A stretch of DNA of 21,044 nucleotides, from positions 14,129 to 35,172 of the forward strand of contig NWUY0300009402.1 of the NCBI GenBank assembly GCA_004151065.3. Direction: 5' to 3'. A program made the translations under genes and the position numbers. Below the pieces are notes generated by a model. It saw nothing but the letters and a program-made list of their open reading frames with translations. It was not told the origin of the DNA and did no database searches. Positions 8,521 through 18,720 of this stretch are shown here, in pieces (position 1 is the first letter of the stretch; the number at the start of each line of letters is the position of its first letter). The stretch is from Larix sibirica. Taxonomy: Eukaryota > Streptophyta > Pinopsida > Pinales > Pinaceae.

Positions 8521-8993
8521 GGTGGTGGCACAAAAAATCAAGAATTATTTGAGGAATTATGCCATAAGATATAAATTACATCCAGTTCACACGTAGGCAC
8601 TATTCTTCACAGAAACACACGAAATATTCCTAGAATCCACACCGACACAAATAAAGAGGTTGCTCGAACACCTTGTCAATGACCGGGACTTGTGACTAAC
8701 GGAGGGCGAACGAATCTGTACGAGTTGTTGGGGAAAATTTGTGATGAATTTTGCAAAGAGAATGCAATAGAAGAAATGACATATGTTGACAACATAAAGA
8801 GCATATTTATGACGACTTGCATGAGAATTTCTTCTGCACTATACCAACCTTCTTGCACAAGTTTTTAATTGCGAAAGGAGTTGACCATATAGTCAAGCCA
8901 ATACCGTCGATAAACACCCCTATCACGACTGACCGAAATAAAAAACTAAAAGAGTGGGAATATTTTTTGAGAAAGTGATAACCATGGCCATTG
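8521..8993 (+). pseudogene. Coding-like relic of unknown identity
   Basis: One plus-strand frame reads from about 8521 to 8860 with only two stops (TAA near 8570, TGA near 8680), giving TKNQELFEELCHKI, EVARTPCQ and NLYELLGKICDEFCKENAIE. Near 8790-8811 the reading moves to the next frame, giving IYDDLHENFFCTIPTFLHKF and KKLKEWEYFLRK, and stops at about 8993. The charged, amphipathic composition resembles a real protein. Further plus-strand pieces continue to about 9220. The overlapping minus-strand frame (8807-9220) is very hydrophobic with many Phe and Ile, as expected from the complement of AT-rich coding DNA. A gag-like protein following the primer-like site at 8466 is one possibility. I recognise no domain. 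Confidence 0.35.
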
Positions 8994-9229
8994 CTGTCAA
9001 TCGAAGTAAGAAACCAAACACGACCATGGGGGGTAGATAACCCATGAGATATTTTGTGCAATGAAAAAATAGTCAAGGAAGTGAAGAACCACACATTAAC
9101 AATCCCTATAAAAGAACAACTGACCCAGAGAATTATTTCCATTAGTTTTACCCATCTATCTTTGGGGATCAATAAACATGTTATTTTGAAAAAAAAAGTG
9201 CCAATTACAAACCATGTCATTTAAATAGT

Positions 9230-10472
9230 TTGGGTGCACAAACTTCAATGACCTAGATTTTTAAACTTACTTTCAATATTTCATGGGTATGTAAATGCAC
9301 CATTCAAAGAAAGCCAAGACACTAGCATTTTAAAGGTTTACCCTCGTCAAAACTCATAACAGATTTTAAAGGTTGGAAATAGATGCAAGCATATATTCAT
9401 TTTTCCCAAGAAACAAGCAAAAATCTACTTGCATGAACCATTTTATGTTCAACTTTTTTTAACCTTCTTAGTGAAAATAAATACAATAAGTGCAAGTTGG
9501 GCATGTATCCTTTGATTGTCAAGACCCAAAATTGTTTTTAGTGAAATATTAAAGAGAGTACATTTCATGGAAGAGCCACACATAGTGTATGTGTATGCAT
9601 GGTGCTAATGAGGTTTGTCACTGTTGTAAGATCAATCTTTTTGATGGGCACTTCAACCATAAAGAAACTATGAGCAATTGTAGCATTGAATACAAGTACA
9701 TCAATGGGCTTCCACTTAAAATATTTGTTGTAACCATAGAAATTGCCTTATAGTCACTCATATCAACAACCCGCATTACATTGTGTATCGGTGTTAGTAC
9801 ACGTATAGAAGGTTAACTTATATGTATATATTTAGGTGAACACTTAAAAATAGTTAGACACGAAAGACCTTACTTTGGGTTATTCATGAATTATGATAGA
9901 CATATATCAAAAGACAAAAATAATGATACATGTATGTATGCAATACTCATTAAAGTATCAAGAGCTAGAATTCAACTTTGATATTTAATTCCTTGTTGTT
10001 TAGTTACAATATATGTGAGTATTATTATTATAGTTGAATGAATTGTTGACATAATATATAACCACTAGTATACCCTAGTAAACCTAGGCCTTATATGAGA
10101 ATGGAGATAAAGAAGTTGGATTCCAATACTTGATACATGCTCTAGCTTTCCAACTTAAGATGCTCTAGATCCTTATTGAAATTGTATTTATGTTTTTCTT
10201 AAAATGAGATGAAATCTTGCTTGGTGTAATATTCTCAATCTTATTACAACTAAGTAGAAACTTAGAAGATAAAAGGGTATCATACAGTTATATCAACATA
10301 GTGAATATGGCATTGTGATTACATTTTATTCTTTTTCTTTATTTTATTACATGGTGACTAGTGATCAAATAGGTTGGCGGGTAATTGTTGCTATCGAAGA
10401 AATACAAAAGTTTCAAGAAACTAAGTCTAATCAAAGAAGAAATATTGATACCCCCTAGACATGGCATAAATT
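9230..10472. other. No gene seen; probable gypsy 5' LTR/leader at its right end
   Basis: Most of this interval has no supported frame or repeat. Because gypsy gag starts at about 10473, the element's 5' LTR and leader should lie in its right part. TTATTACA at 10344-10351, followed by TGGTGACTAGTG, may be an LTR end and a decayed primer site, but the match is poor. A comparison with 19989-20110 by eye did not reveal the same LTR. Confidence 0.4.
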
Positions 10473-11325
10473 ATGAGAAGCTTGAAAGTAGAACTTCAGA
10501 GTTGTAGAGCAAACAATGAGAAGATAACAAAATCTCAGGAGGAACATAATGAATTAAATGCTACCCTATTACATAATTTGATTGTAATTAAGAAACAAAT
10601 GCACCAAGGAAAAATTTCAATCAATGTCAATAAGAGTCCTTTGAGGAAATGATCCCACAGTATTAAGAATAATATATTTAGTGATGGAACATATACACCA
10701 TCTAAATAATCAGACAAATATACAACTACTTTTGAAGATTCAATTAGCAGTAGTTCAAGGTTTTCTTCTCGTAGCTAGAAAAATAAGAGGTGTTATAGAG
10801 AATATTTATAAGGGGTATTAAAAAAGGTAAAGCCATTTACCTTAGATGATGAGGTGAAATCCAGTGAAGAATATGGGGCATGGCTTCTTGGAACAAGGAA
10901 ATATTTTCAAGTACATGACTATTTTGGGAACATGAAGGCTAGAGTGGCAATTTTTAACCTAAATGGTAGAGCATCCATTTAGTGGGAAGACATCACAAAA
11001 GTGAATTGAATCAATGAAAGAAAAATCACCTACAAGAAATTTAAGAGTACTTCCAGTAGAAATGTTTTTTATTAGGATACTATGATGGTAGGATAAAAGA
11101 ATTTCATGAGATGAAATCGAGCCAGTTGACAATGGGGAATTATGCAAGCAAGTTTTTGAAACTACAGGGGAGTGTCCCATATACCAGGGATGCGAATGCC
11201 AAAATTCAATGTTTCCTGAGTGGGTTACCTTAATCCTACAAAGACAAGATTGAACTTGATGAGATAGCTAGAAAAGCTAAATATTGCTATGAATACAAAA
11301 ACATAAACTGAAATCCAATGAGGCA
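10473..11325 (+). pseudogene. Gypsy Gag (capsid) relic
   Basis: Gag forms the retroelement's virus-like particle. An ATG at 10473 opens a 59-codon frame ending in TGA at 10650-10652; its product (MRSLKVELQSCRANNEKITK, and on) is charged and probably coiled-coil, as in plant gypsy Gag N-termini. The retrotrans_gag domain follows from about 10825: KPFTLDDEVKSSEEYGAWLL, RKYFQVHDYFGNMKARVAIF and NLNGRASI, then a TAG where Trp is usual. A frameshift lies near 11045-11060. After it come TMGNYASKFLKL, KIQCFLSGLP and a stop, SYKDKIELDEIARKAKYCYE, ending at a TGA near 11310. The start is chosen because the codons before it are not open. Confidence 0.85.
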
Positions 11326-11375
11326 TGGAAGAAAAAGAAAAAAATTAGAATAGAGGAAGAAGGTATTAAAGCCTC

Positions 11376-11881
11376 GACAGTATAAAAATCAACAAAGTAG
11401 TTTCCAACTTATTTATCTAGCATGCAGTAGTTTTCAACATAACTACCCAACATAGAGTGGAAACAAGCATGTGTGATCAGTGGGAAGGAGGTCAAATGAG
11501 CCTTTGAAATGGACTCCAAAATGTTGGGGATGTGGAGGAAATCGCCTACTCAGATATTGTACACATGTAGAGGAAAACACTAGTACTATCCACAACATTC
11601 AAGAAGCTACAATAGTCATTCAAGCATTGACAGTATAAAAATCAACAAATTAGTTTCCAACTTAGTTATCTAGGATGTCGTAGTTTTCAACATAACTACC
11701 CAACATAGAGGGGAAACAAGCTAGTGCGATCAGTGGGAAGGAGGTCAAATGAGACTTTGAAATGGAATCCAAAATGTTGTGGATGTGGAGGAGATCGCCT
11801 ACTCAGATATTGTACACATGTAGAGGAGAACACTAGCACTGTCCACAACATTCAAGAAACTACAATGGTCAATGATGTACC
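11376..11881 (+). repeat. 253-bp tandem duplication of the Gag zinc-knuckle region
   Basis: Two copies lie head to tail at an offset of 253 bp: about 11376-11628 and 11629-11881. Landmarks repeat exactly at that spacing (CAGTATAAAAATCAACAAA at 11378 and 11631; AAGAAGCTAC at 11601 and AAGAAACTAC at 11854). The duplicated part encodes the Gag C-terminal tail and the single zinc knuckle, so the relic has two. Because 253 is not a multiple of three, the duplication shifts the frame. Both copies share the His-to-Arg change in the knuckle, so that change came first. Confidence 0.93.
11481..11600 (+). pseudogene. Gypsy zinc knuckle, first copy
   Basis: Translation gives KMLGMWRK or, in the other frame, PKCWGCGGNRLLRYCTH. 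The latter is a nucleocapsid zinc knuckle of the C-x2-C-x3-H-x4-C type seen in this gypsy group, which binds the element's RNA. The metal-binding His is replaced by Arg (codon CGC). The second copy at about 11770-11815 (CCGCGGDRLLRYC, with a further Trp-to-Cys change) has the same Arg. Confidence 0.75.
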
Positions 11882-13115
11882 TAGGACCATTGCTAGAATT
11901 TATGTTGCTTTTGAGGACCAACAAATAGACCACCAAGCATCCATAGTGGAAGTGGAAGTTAAGAATGCTAATCAATTTGTTTCTATTTTGATTGGTCTAG
12001 AGTCTAGTCACAACTATATTGCACCTAAAATTACCGACTTATATGTTCCTAAAAAACTCAAGCATAAGAATTCATGGTTAGTGTAGTTGATCACATGAAC
12101 TAAGAGAAAGGTAAGTGAGTTGGTGGAAGCATGCCCACTGGAGATGGATGGGCTTTCCACATGGACAAAATTGAATATATTGCCACTTGGTTCATATGAT
12201 GTCTTTATTAGCATGGATTAACTAGCATCACACAAGGTAAGACTTGATTTCTATAACAAAACCTTCAACTATCGAGATGAGGATGAAAATCCATGAACAT
12301 TGAAGGGTACACCAAAAGTTATTTTTATAACACATATTTCAACCTTGCAAATGAAGAAGAGCTTCAGAAAGGAATGTCAATTTTATGCAATTCATGTATT
12401 GGAACCAGTGAAAATTGAAGGACCAAAGCTTGAACACTCTCCAATACTTCAAGAATGCATTGATATCGACTTTTCAATTGATCTTATGCCTGGAGCAACA
12501 TTTGTATCCAAAGATCATTACAAAATGAGTAATGAACTAATGGAATTGAGAATGCATTTGGAAGAGTTATTATAGAAAGGATACATCATACCAAGTGTGT
12601 TTTCTTAGAGAGCACCAATTTTATTTATGAAGAAGAAGGATGGGAACCTCCTATTGTGCATTGACTATAGACAATTGAACAAGATTATAGTGAAAAACAA
12701 ATACCCATTGAGTCGAATTGGTGACTTGTTTGATAATGTAAGAGGAGCAAAAGTGTTCTCAAAGATTGACTTGAGATCAAGACATCATCAAGTGAGAATC
12801 AAGGATGAAGATATTCATAAGACAACCCTCAGGCTAAGGTATGGTCATTATGATTTTGTGGTAATACCATTTGGACTGACCAATGCACTAGCCACATTCA
12901 TGTGCCTTGTGAGTAGTGTATTTAGCAGGAATTTGGATAAGTTTGTACTAGCTTTTATTTATGACATCCTTATTTCTTCATTTTTTGAAGAAGAACATGA
13001 GGACCATCTCAGAATGGTTTTGAAAGTATTAAGAGAGTGTCAATTGTATGTAAAGTTCAACAAGTGTGATTCTTATCAAAAAGCATATCCATTACCTAGG
13101 ACACGTCATCTTTGA
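11724..13115 (+). pseudogene. Gypsy protease and reverse transcriptase relic
   Basis: One frame runs for 464 codons with six internal stops (12084, 12096, 12219, 12294, 12573, 12606) and no frameshift. It starts in the second zinc knuckle. The aspartic protease segment follows (VSILIGLESSHNYIAPKI), in which the catalytic D-S/T-G triad is gone. After LNILPLGSYDVFISMD and LDFYNKTFNY, reverse transcriptase begins: [78 protein letters not shown]. The catalytic F-x-D-D box reads FIYDIL: its first Asp is Tyr (codon 12960-12962). About 13 residues normally found between ILQE and DIDF are deleted near 12455. The 3' end at 13115 is a frameshift. Confidence 0.9.
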
Positions 13116-13834
13116 AGAAAGAATAATAGTTGATCCATAAAAGATTAAGGCCACAATGAGTTGGTCCACTATGAAAAAAGTCACACAGATGTGAGATCAT
13201 TTATGGGACTAACAAGTTATTACAAGAGTTTTATTAAGGGATTCTCTAAGCTTTATCACCCAGTAACTTCATTACAAAAGAAAGGAACAATTTTTTTGCG
13301 GTCTTAGGAATGTGAAGAAAGTTTTTAGGAGTTGAAACACCTATATACTAGTGCACCAATTCTAAAATTAATATACCCAAACAAAGATTTCATAGTATGT
13401 ACAGATGCATGTAAATAAGGGCTTCATCGATTTCTTATGTAGGATAACCATGTGGTTGTTATGAGTATATGAAACTAAAATAACAGGAAAATATTTATGT
13501 TACTCATGACCTATACCTTGCAGTTGTAATTCATGCACCGAAGGTGTGGCATCATTACCTAATGGCTGATAAATTGGTATTGATGTTAGATCACAATGGG
13601 ATAAAGCACCTATTTGACCATCCACACTTGAATGCTAGGTTGGTTAGATGGTTAACTTTTACCAATGAATATGTCTTTCAAACAAGACACGTAAAGGGCA
13701 AAGAAAGCAAAGTAGTTGATGCACTCAACAAAAGCATGCAAGTGATACATATGGAAGCAATCAATACTTATGACTTCGATCTAAAAATTAGAGTAAAAGA
13801 AGCATGTGTGATGATGAACGCTTCATTAAAGTAA
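13090..13834 (+). pseudogene. Gypsy reverse transcriptase end and RNase H relic
   Basis: RNase H removes the RNA strand during reverse transcription. Reading shifts at about 13090 into the frame that gives [16 protein letters not shown], then again near 13190 to VRSFMGLTSYYKSFIKGFSK and LYTSAPILKLIYPNKDF, the usual thumb and connection of gypsy Pol. The RNase H start IVCTDACK keeps its first catalytic Asp but is followed by a stop. After a disrupted interval (13420-13540) the domain resumes at 13544 as WHHYLMADKLVLMLDHN, HLFDHPHLNARLVRWLTF and ARHV-type residues (TRHVKGKESKVVDAL), ending at TAA 13832. The V-D-A-L motif is normally A-D-A-L-S. Confidence 0.85.
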
Positions 13835-13964
13835 GAAATAATTTGCAAAAAGAGCAACCCAAATAGAACTATAATGGTTACGATATGATTCAGTGAGGAT
13901 TATTGATCGACAATGATAGGCCATAATATACATTCCTAATTTAGTAGAGCTAAAAATCCTCATT

Positions 13965-14225
13965 ATGGATGAAATACACAATAAAACATACTTAAGACAC
14001 ACAGGCTTCCAAAAGATTATTATTATAGCAGCAAAACAACATTATTGGCCTATAAAGAGAAAGGATATTGAAGAATACATTGAAAGATGCATTGAATGCC
14101 AACATGTTAAAGCCGAACACCAACATCCATCAGGTGTGTTACAACCCTTGCAAATTCAAGTGAAAATGGGAAGTTCTAACAATGGATCTTATCATAAGAT
14201 TGTCCAAGACAACAAAATAACATGA
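13965..14225 (+). pseudogene. Gypsy integrase zinc-finger domain
   Basis: This 86-codon open frame carries the N-terminal HHCC finger of integrase, which helps assemble the enzyme on cDNA ends: IHNKTYLRHTGFQK supplies the two His, and YIERCIECQHVKAEHQ the two Cys. KRKDIEEYIERC and HPSGVLQPL are diagnostic of plant gypsy elements. A frameshift at about 14170 separates it from the catalytic core. The finger looks intact, unlike most of the element. The gap 13835-13964 is a decayed RNase H-integrase linker. Confidence 0.87.
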
Positions 14226-15190
14226 TGTTATCATGGTTGTGGCTAACAAACTGAGCAAGGTCGCTCACTTTATTCCCATGAAATCTACACACAAAACAAT
14301 CAAAATTGCAAAACTCTTACGAGGAAAATTTTCAGGTTGCATAGAATGCCTACAACAATTATATTAGATAGAGATTCAAAATTGACATCGATTTTTTGGA
14401 AAGGACTATTTGAAGGATGGGTACACGATCAAACTATTGTACTACTTATCATTCACAAATAGAAATAAAGAGAATAAATCACATACTAGAAGGCATGGTT
14501 CACATGTATGTTAGGCACAAACCAACCAAGTGGGGAGATTAGTTGTGCCTAATGGAGTTTGCTTATAACAATGGATATCACACACCACTGAAAATGAATC
14601 CAATTGAGGCCCTTCATGGTAGAAAATGCAATACTCTAGTGAGTTGGAATAATTCAGTGAACAAAATCATGCTTTGACCAGAAATGCTTAATGAAATGGA
14701 ACAAAAGGTTATCAACATCAGATGAAATCCAAATATATTTGACGATAGGAAAAATAATCATGCATACAAACACAAAATGCACAAAGAGTTTAAAGTTGTA
14801 GAATATCTTTATCTTAAAGTTAAACTATGGAGGAGTTAATTGAAATATGAACTTGTTCCAATCTTGCACCTATATATTGTGGGCCATTTGAGATGCTAGA
14901 AAGGATGGGGCCAATAATATTAAAATTTCATTACTTGCTAACAATGAAGCACTTAATGTTTTCCATGTTTCATTGCTTAAGAGATATGTACATGATTATA
15001 ACCATGTCATTGATTGGGTTGTGATTTAGGTGGAAATAGATGGAGAGTTTCTGCTAAAATCCCTCTACATCCTAGACAATAAAGTAACATTGCATTAGAA
15101 CTGAGTCATCACTTAGGTAAAAGTGCAATGGAAGCATTTAGAACCATTTGAGGCTACTTGGTAGATGGAGGATGCCATGAGAGATTCATA
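14168..15190 (+). pseudogene. Gypsy integrase core and chromodomain-like tail, copy A
   Basis: In a shifted frame, TMDLIIRLSKTTK gives the first catalytic Asp and, with a stop, HDVIMVVANKLSKVAHFIPM follows. ILDRDSKLTSIFW carries the second Asp. After another shift, the catalytic Glu that belongs in the Q-T-E-R-T-N-H motif is Lys (IEIKRINHIL), so the active site is broken. FAYNNGYH and HKPTKW are conserved downstream. A stop in the IMLxPEML motif at 14675-14677, a frameshift near 14860, and a stop at 15027-15029 follow. The tail VKVQWKHLEPFEATW...MEDAMRDSYPFLF is chromodomain-like, which in chromoviruses guides integration to heterochromatin. Confidence 0.86.
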
Positions 15191-15230
15191 TCCATTCTTA
15201 TTTTAGTCATAAGCATTGTTGCAATAAAAT

Positions 15231-15243
15231 AACACCTAGGGTG
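15231..15243. repeat. LINE target-site duplication, left copy
   Basis: AACACCTAGGGTG at the boundary between gypsy copy A and the LINE. The right copy, AACACTTAGGGTG, is at 19953-19965 after the A-run, with one mismatch. The uninterrupted paralogue at 21024-21044 (AACACCGAGGATGGTGTTATT) confirms the host sequence here. Confidence 0.85.
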
Positions 15244-15333
15244 CCATTTTTTAGGAAGCGCGAAGCTCTGCAACTTTGAAAAATCGTGAAGCTCCATAAC
15301 CTAGTTCTAAGCTTTCCTTTGGACCGGGAAGTC

Positions 15334-16660
15334 ATGGTTCCCTTGGATCAGGAGGAACCCCCCTAATCCGGACCCATTGAATAAAGCTTTCAAGCATTTG
15401 GAGAATTCACAGTAGGTGAGCACTCCTTCTCAGCCGACTACTCGATTTGTAAAACAAACTTCAACTCCAGAGATCGAGATCACATGCATTTCATCGAAGA
15501 AGAAATCCATTGGACTAGTACAGAGAGGTTTGTTTGGATTATTTATTGGAATCTGACCTTCTCCTAAGGCTACGGAGTCATGGATAAATAAAAATAGGCA
15601 ACCTCTCCTAACTGGTAGAATGCAATGTTATTTTTGTGGTAGAGGCTACTATGTTTTCCATTTTGAATTTAAAGAAGATTGTGACCTAAGTTTCCATAAT
15701 GGTCCTTATTTTATGTGCCCTCATGGCATGTATCTTAATAGCTGGAATTTACCTTTTGATCCTGAAAAAGATATTCCCATTTTCGTTCTAGTCTAGGTTA
15801 AATTACCTCATCTCCCTCTTCATTGCTAGTCTGATGAAGTTTTGGCAGCCATTGGGAATTCGTTAAGTCTGTACATTGACAAATCTAAGCCCAAATCCTT
15901 TTTGTTCTCGTGTGCCCAAATTTGTGTTGAAGTGGACTTATATAAAGGCCTCTTTGAGGTAGTAAATTTGGTCATGGATAGCTGGTATCATGAGCAAAAA
16001 GTCAATTATGATCAATTGCCCTTCAAATGTAAAAAGTGTCACAAATACGGCCACTTTACCAGGAATTGCATAAAATTTGAGGTAAAAGAAGCAGAAAAAG
16101 ACCCTACTAAGGAATGACGGAATGTTTAGCATAAGGGGAAAAGGCAGATAAATGTGAGTGACAACGAACGCCCAAAAAATTCAATCTCGAACAAATTCCA
16201 ATATCTTGTTGATGTGGAGAACCCTGTAGTTCAATAAATGAAGGTAGATCAGAATGACCCTGAAATAAGACACAAGTTCTCTCATTATGTTTTAGAAGAA
16301 ATAGGTAATGAAAAAATTGTATCAGCCTCACCTAAGAATCCAATAATTGAAATAAATTCCCAGATTACTCAAGAGTGGCAAGAAGGGGCAAAGGAGAAAG
16401 AATGTCAGCATTTTGAAGAAAGACAACAATTCCATTTAACTCAAGAAGCTTCGTCAGATGAAATGGAAGAGGATAGATCGATAAGCAAAAAATCTGGAAG
16501 GAGATCCATAAAAAATTTAAGGGAAGAAGAAGTTGATCGAGAAAAAAAATTGGGAAAGCATACTTCTCTTGACTCGCTTATTAAGGGGTCAGTATCAAGT
16601 ACGAAAGGGAAAAAAAGGGATGCCAAAGGAAAATCAGGCTCTCGAGCAAACAAATATTAA
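15334..16660 (+). pseudogene. LINE ORF1: DUF4283-like RNA-binding protein with zinc knuckle
   Basis: ORF1 of plant L1 elements encodes a nucleic-acid-binding protein that coats the element RNA. A likely ATG is at 15334 (MVPLDQEE), with a one-base slip in the C-run near 15357. From there to the TAA at 16658-16660 a single frame is readable with six or so nonsense codons (for example about 15413, 15557 and 16118). The DUF4283-like part reads YYVFHFEFKEDCDLSFHNGP, DPEKDIPIFV and LPHLPLHC, then SFLFSCAQICVEVDLYKGLF. A C-x2-C-x4-H-x4-C zinc knuckle (CKKCHKYGHFTRNC, 16028-16069) is intact. The long C-terminal tail is acidic, then basic and Ser-rich (KGKKRDAKGKSGSRANKY). Confidence 0.88.
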
Positions 16661-17350
16661 ACATTGTCTCTTGGAACTGTAGAGGATTGGGAGGAAAACA
16701 AAAGGTTGATACAGTGAAGAATATGATACACAAAGTACGTCTCTCTCTCTCCTTCTCCTCCAAGAGACTAAAATGGAAGCCATCGAAGTAATTCAAGTTT
16801 TTCAAAAAAATTGGAAACATGGAATAGGAATTGTTAAAAGTTTTGTTGGAGCTTCCGGAGGTCTAGCTCTGTTTTGGGACAAAGATAATTTTTCTATTAT
16901 GTATTAAAGAGAGGAAAGCCACTGGATAATGGCATAATTGGAGAACCTTGACAATCATGAGATCTTTAAAATCTATAATGTATATGGTCCAGTACATTAC
17001 TCTTAAAAGCCGACGTTCTGGGATTCCTTGAATTCAGTGAGAGAAAGTTAGTGTAGCATTATTGTTGGTTACTTTAATGTCACCACCTCACACAAAGAAA
17101 GGAGAGGAGGTACCCTTGTAAGATATCCATTCTAGGAGAGTCTTGAAGATTTAATGGGGGACCTAGACCTGGTTGATGTAAAGCCAGTAAAAGGTAATTT
17201 TACCTTGACTAATCGTAGAATTGGTTCTGGTCATGTTGCTTCTTGTCTTGACAGGTTTCTTGATAGCAGCTCTCTTTTGCATTCATGATATCTTTTGCAA
17301 GTTCATATTCTTCCTTTTGTTGCCTCTAACCATAGACTAATTTGTTTATC
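16657..17350 (+). pseudogene. LINE ORF2 apurinic-type endonuclease domain
   Basis: This domain nicks the target DNA. ORF2 starts by overlapping the ORF1 stop: LNIVSWNCRGLGGKQK carries the conserved W-N-x-R-G motif. IYNVYGP appears near 16975, IIVGYFNVTTSHKERRGG near 17060-17105, NFTLTNRRIGSGHVASCLDR near 17196-17255, and SNHRLICLS near 17320. The catalytic Asp of G-D-F-N is Tyr and that of S-D-H is Asn, so activity was lost. At least two frameshifts (near 16740-16760 and 16870) break the domain, the first in a CTCTCTCTC-like run. Confidence 0.84.
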
Positions 17351-17994
17351 TATAGAAGAAATGGAAAAACAAGGTCCTATCCCCTTTAGATTTAATCCTC
17401 TATGGATAAAGCAAGAATAAGCGCTTCAAATCATTTAAAAACTTGGAATATGTATATTAAAGGATCCACTTCCTATATTTGGGAATATAAGCTCCGAGCT
17501 GTGAAAGCCGAACTCAAAAAGTGGGCAAAGCTATATTACAGTTCTCCACAACAGGACATAAATTTATAACAAAGTGAATTAAGTAATCTCCAGGATTATA
17601 TGGAAACAACATATGCTACCCCATAGTTGTTACAACGAGAGCATCTTGTAAGTTTGAAATTAAATGAAGCACTTCATCAAGAAGAAGAGAGCTAGCGTAT
17701 AAACTCCCGTGCTCTCTAGTTGGAAGCGAGAGACATAAACACAATTTTTTTCATAATCAAGCGAAAATTAGACTAAACAAAAATGTTATTCGTGAAATAC
17801 AGATAGAAGAGGGAGTGAGTATCCCTTGTCTCTTTGATATTCAACACGAGGCATTCATTCATTTTAAAAATGTATACACGGAACAGGGGGCAAAATACTC
17901 CATCTCCAAAGAAGAATTATTGGAAAGTGTGCCTTTCTCGATCTCTGATGTTGAGAATAAATTGCTAAATAATTATATTTCAAAATAAGCGGTT
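17351..17994 (+). pseudogene. LINE ORF2 linker between endonuclease and reverse transcriptase
   Basis: The linker is only partly readable, with frameshifts and stops. Recognisable plant L1 residues include HNFFHNQAKIRLNKNVI near 17740-17790, QIEEGVSI, and HEAFIHFKNVYTEQ (17850-17885), which usually precede the polymerase. DVENKLLNN (about 17950) is the segment just before reverse transcriptase motif 0. Confidence 0.7.
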
Positions 17995-18720
17995 CTTGCA
18001 GCGGTATGTGGATTAGGATTGGACAAGTCCCCTAGACCGGATGGGTTCACAATTCATTTCTACAATGCTTGTCGGCCCATAATTAAGTCATATCTTTGCA
18101 AAATGTTGAATTGGACAAAAGGTAGGGAGAAAATATGAGGAGCAACAAACTCCTCTTTTTTGTCCTTAATCCCTAAAGAAGCTCGGCCTACATCTCTTTC
18201 TCAATTTAGGCCTATTTCTCTTTGCAACTCATCTCATAAAATCTTGACAAATATCCTAGCTAATAGTATAAAGCCCCTTCTTTCTCGATTAATTTTGGAA
18301 GGACAAGGTGACGTTGTTGAAAAATACATATTGTGGACAACATTGTCCTAATTCAAGAAGCAATTCATTCTAGCATGATAAAAAAAGAGCAGGGAATGGC
18401 TATCAAATTAGACATGGCCAATGCATTTGATAGAGTTCGGCATAGTTTTCTCTTTGAAGTCCTTGAAATATTTGGTTTCTCCCCCTTATTCATTAAATGG
18501 ATAAAATCTTGTATCAGTCAACCTTGGATTGCTCCATTGATAAATGCAACGCCTATTGATTTTTTCCAGGCTTCTAGAGGACTCCGTCAGGGATGTCCTC
18601 TTTCTCCTTTTCTTTATATCCTTATGGCAGAAACTTTGGGAAGAAAGCTCCTAAAACAAATGGATGAAGGTAGGCTAAGTGGCATCCGAATATCAAGAGG
18701 GATCAAATATGTAAATATGG
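17995..18720 (+). pseudogene. LINE ORF2 reverse transcriptase, cut before the catalytic Asp-Asp box
   Basis: The polymerase copies LINE RNA at the nicked target. Conserved blocks in order: GLDKSPRPDGFTIHFY (usually K-S-P-G-P-D-G-F), SSFLSLIPKEARP, FRPISLCNSSHKILTNILAN, then after a frameshift near 18340 DNIVLIQEAIHS, GMAIKLDMANAFDRV (motif A, catalytic Asp kept), PWIAPLINATP, and ASRGLRQGCPLSPFLYILMA (motif B). GIRISRGIKYVN is the last recognisable residue group. The expected F/Y-A-D-D box and everything after it are missing: the frame runs into the hairpin-containing insert at about 18725 and stops at 18759-18761. Confidence 0.9.

Larger units (their letters stand above)
10473..15243 (+). 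mobile_element. Ty3/gypsy chromovirus-like retrotransposon relic (left part, copy A)
   Basis: Gag, zinc knuckle, protease, reverse transcriptase, RNase H, integrase with HHCC finger and a C-terminal chromodomain-like tail follow in the order Gag-PR-RT-RH-IN typical of Ty3/gypsy. The order and the end motif (VKVQWKHLEPFEATW) point to the chromovirus branch. The element is interrupted in its 3' untranslated region by a LINE; its last part lies at 19953-20110. Many stops replace Trp, Gln, Arg or Gly codons, and the copy is inactive. Confidence 0.9.

Noticed and set aside
8807-9220. A 137-codon minus-strand frame with many Phe, Ile and Leu that looks like a membrane protein
   Set aside because: Its plus-strand complement reads as a better, charged protein-like sequence in two adjoining frames. 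The hydrophobic composition is what the complement of AT-rich coding DNA gives, and no family was recognised.
9575-9755. Minus-strand residues resembling PIDVLVFNA of short-chain reductases such as protochlorophyllide oxidoreductase
   Set aside because: Only about nine residues resemble the family; the following NAG/Ser-Tyr-Lys motifs are not present and the flanks do not align. Treated as coincidence.
10061-10095. TAAACCTAGGCC shared by 3535-3547 and about 10078-10090
   Set aside because: Twelve bases without similarity in the flanks; probably chance or a common short word.
10959-11180. Minus-strand frame of 73 codons
   Set aside because: It is the antisense of the gypsy Gag capsid segment, which is clear on the plus strand.
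15938-16820. Several minus-strand frames (15938-16132, 16107-16331, 16441-16653, 16581-16820)
   Set aside because: All are antisense to LINE ORF1 and the ORF2 start, whose plus-strand motifs (zinc knuckle, W-N-x-R-G) are unambiguous.
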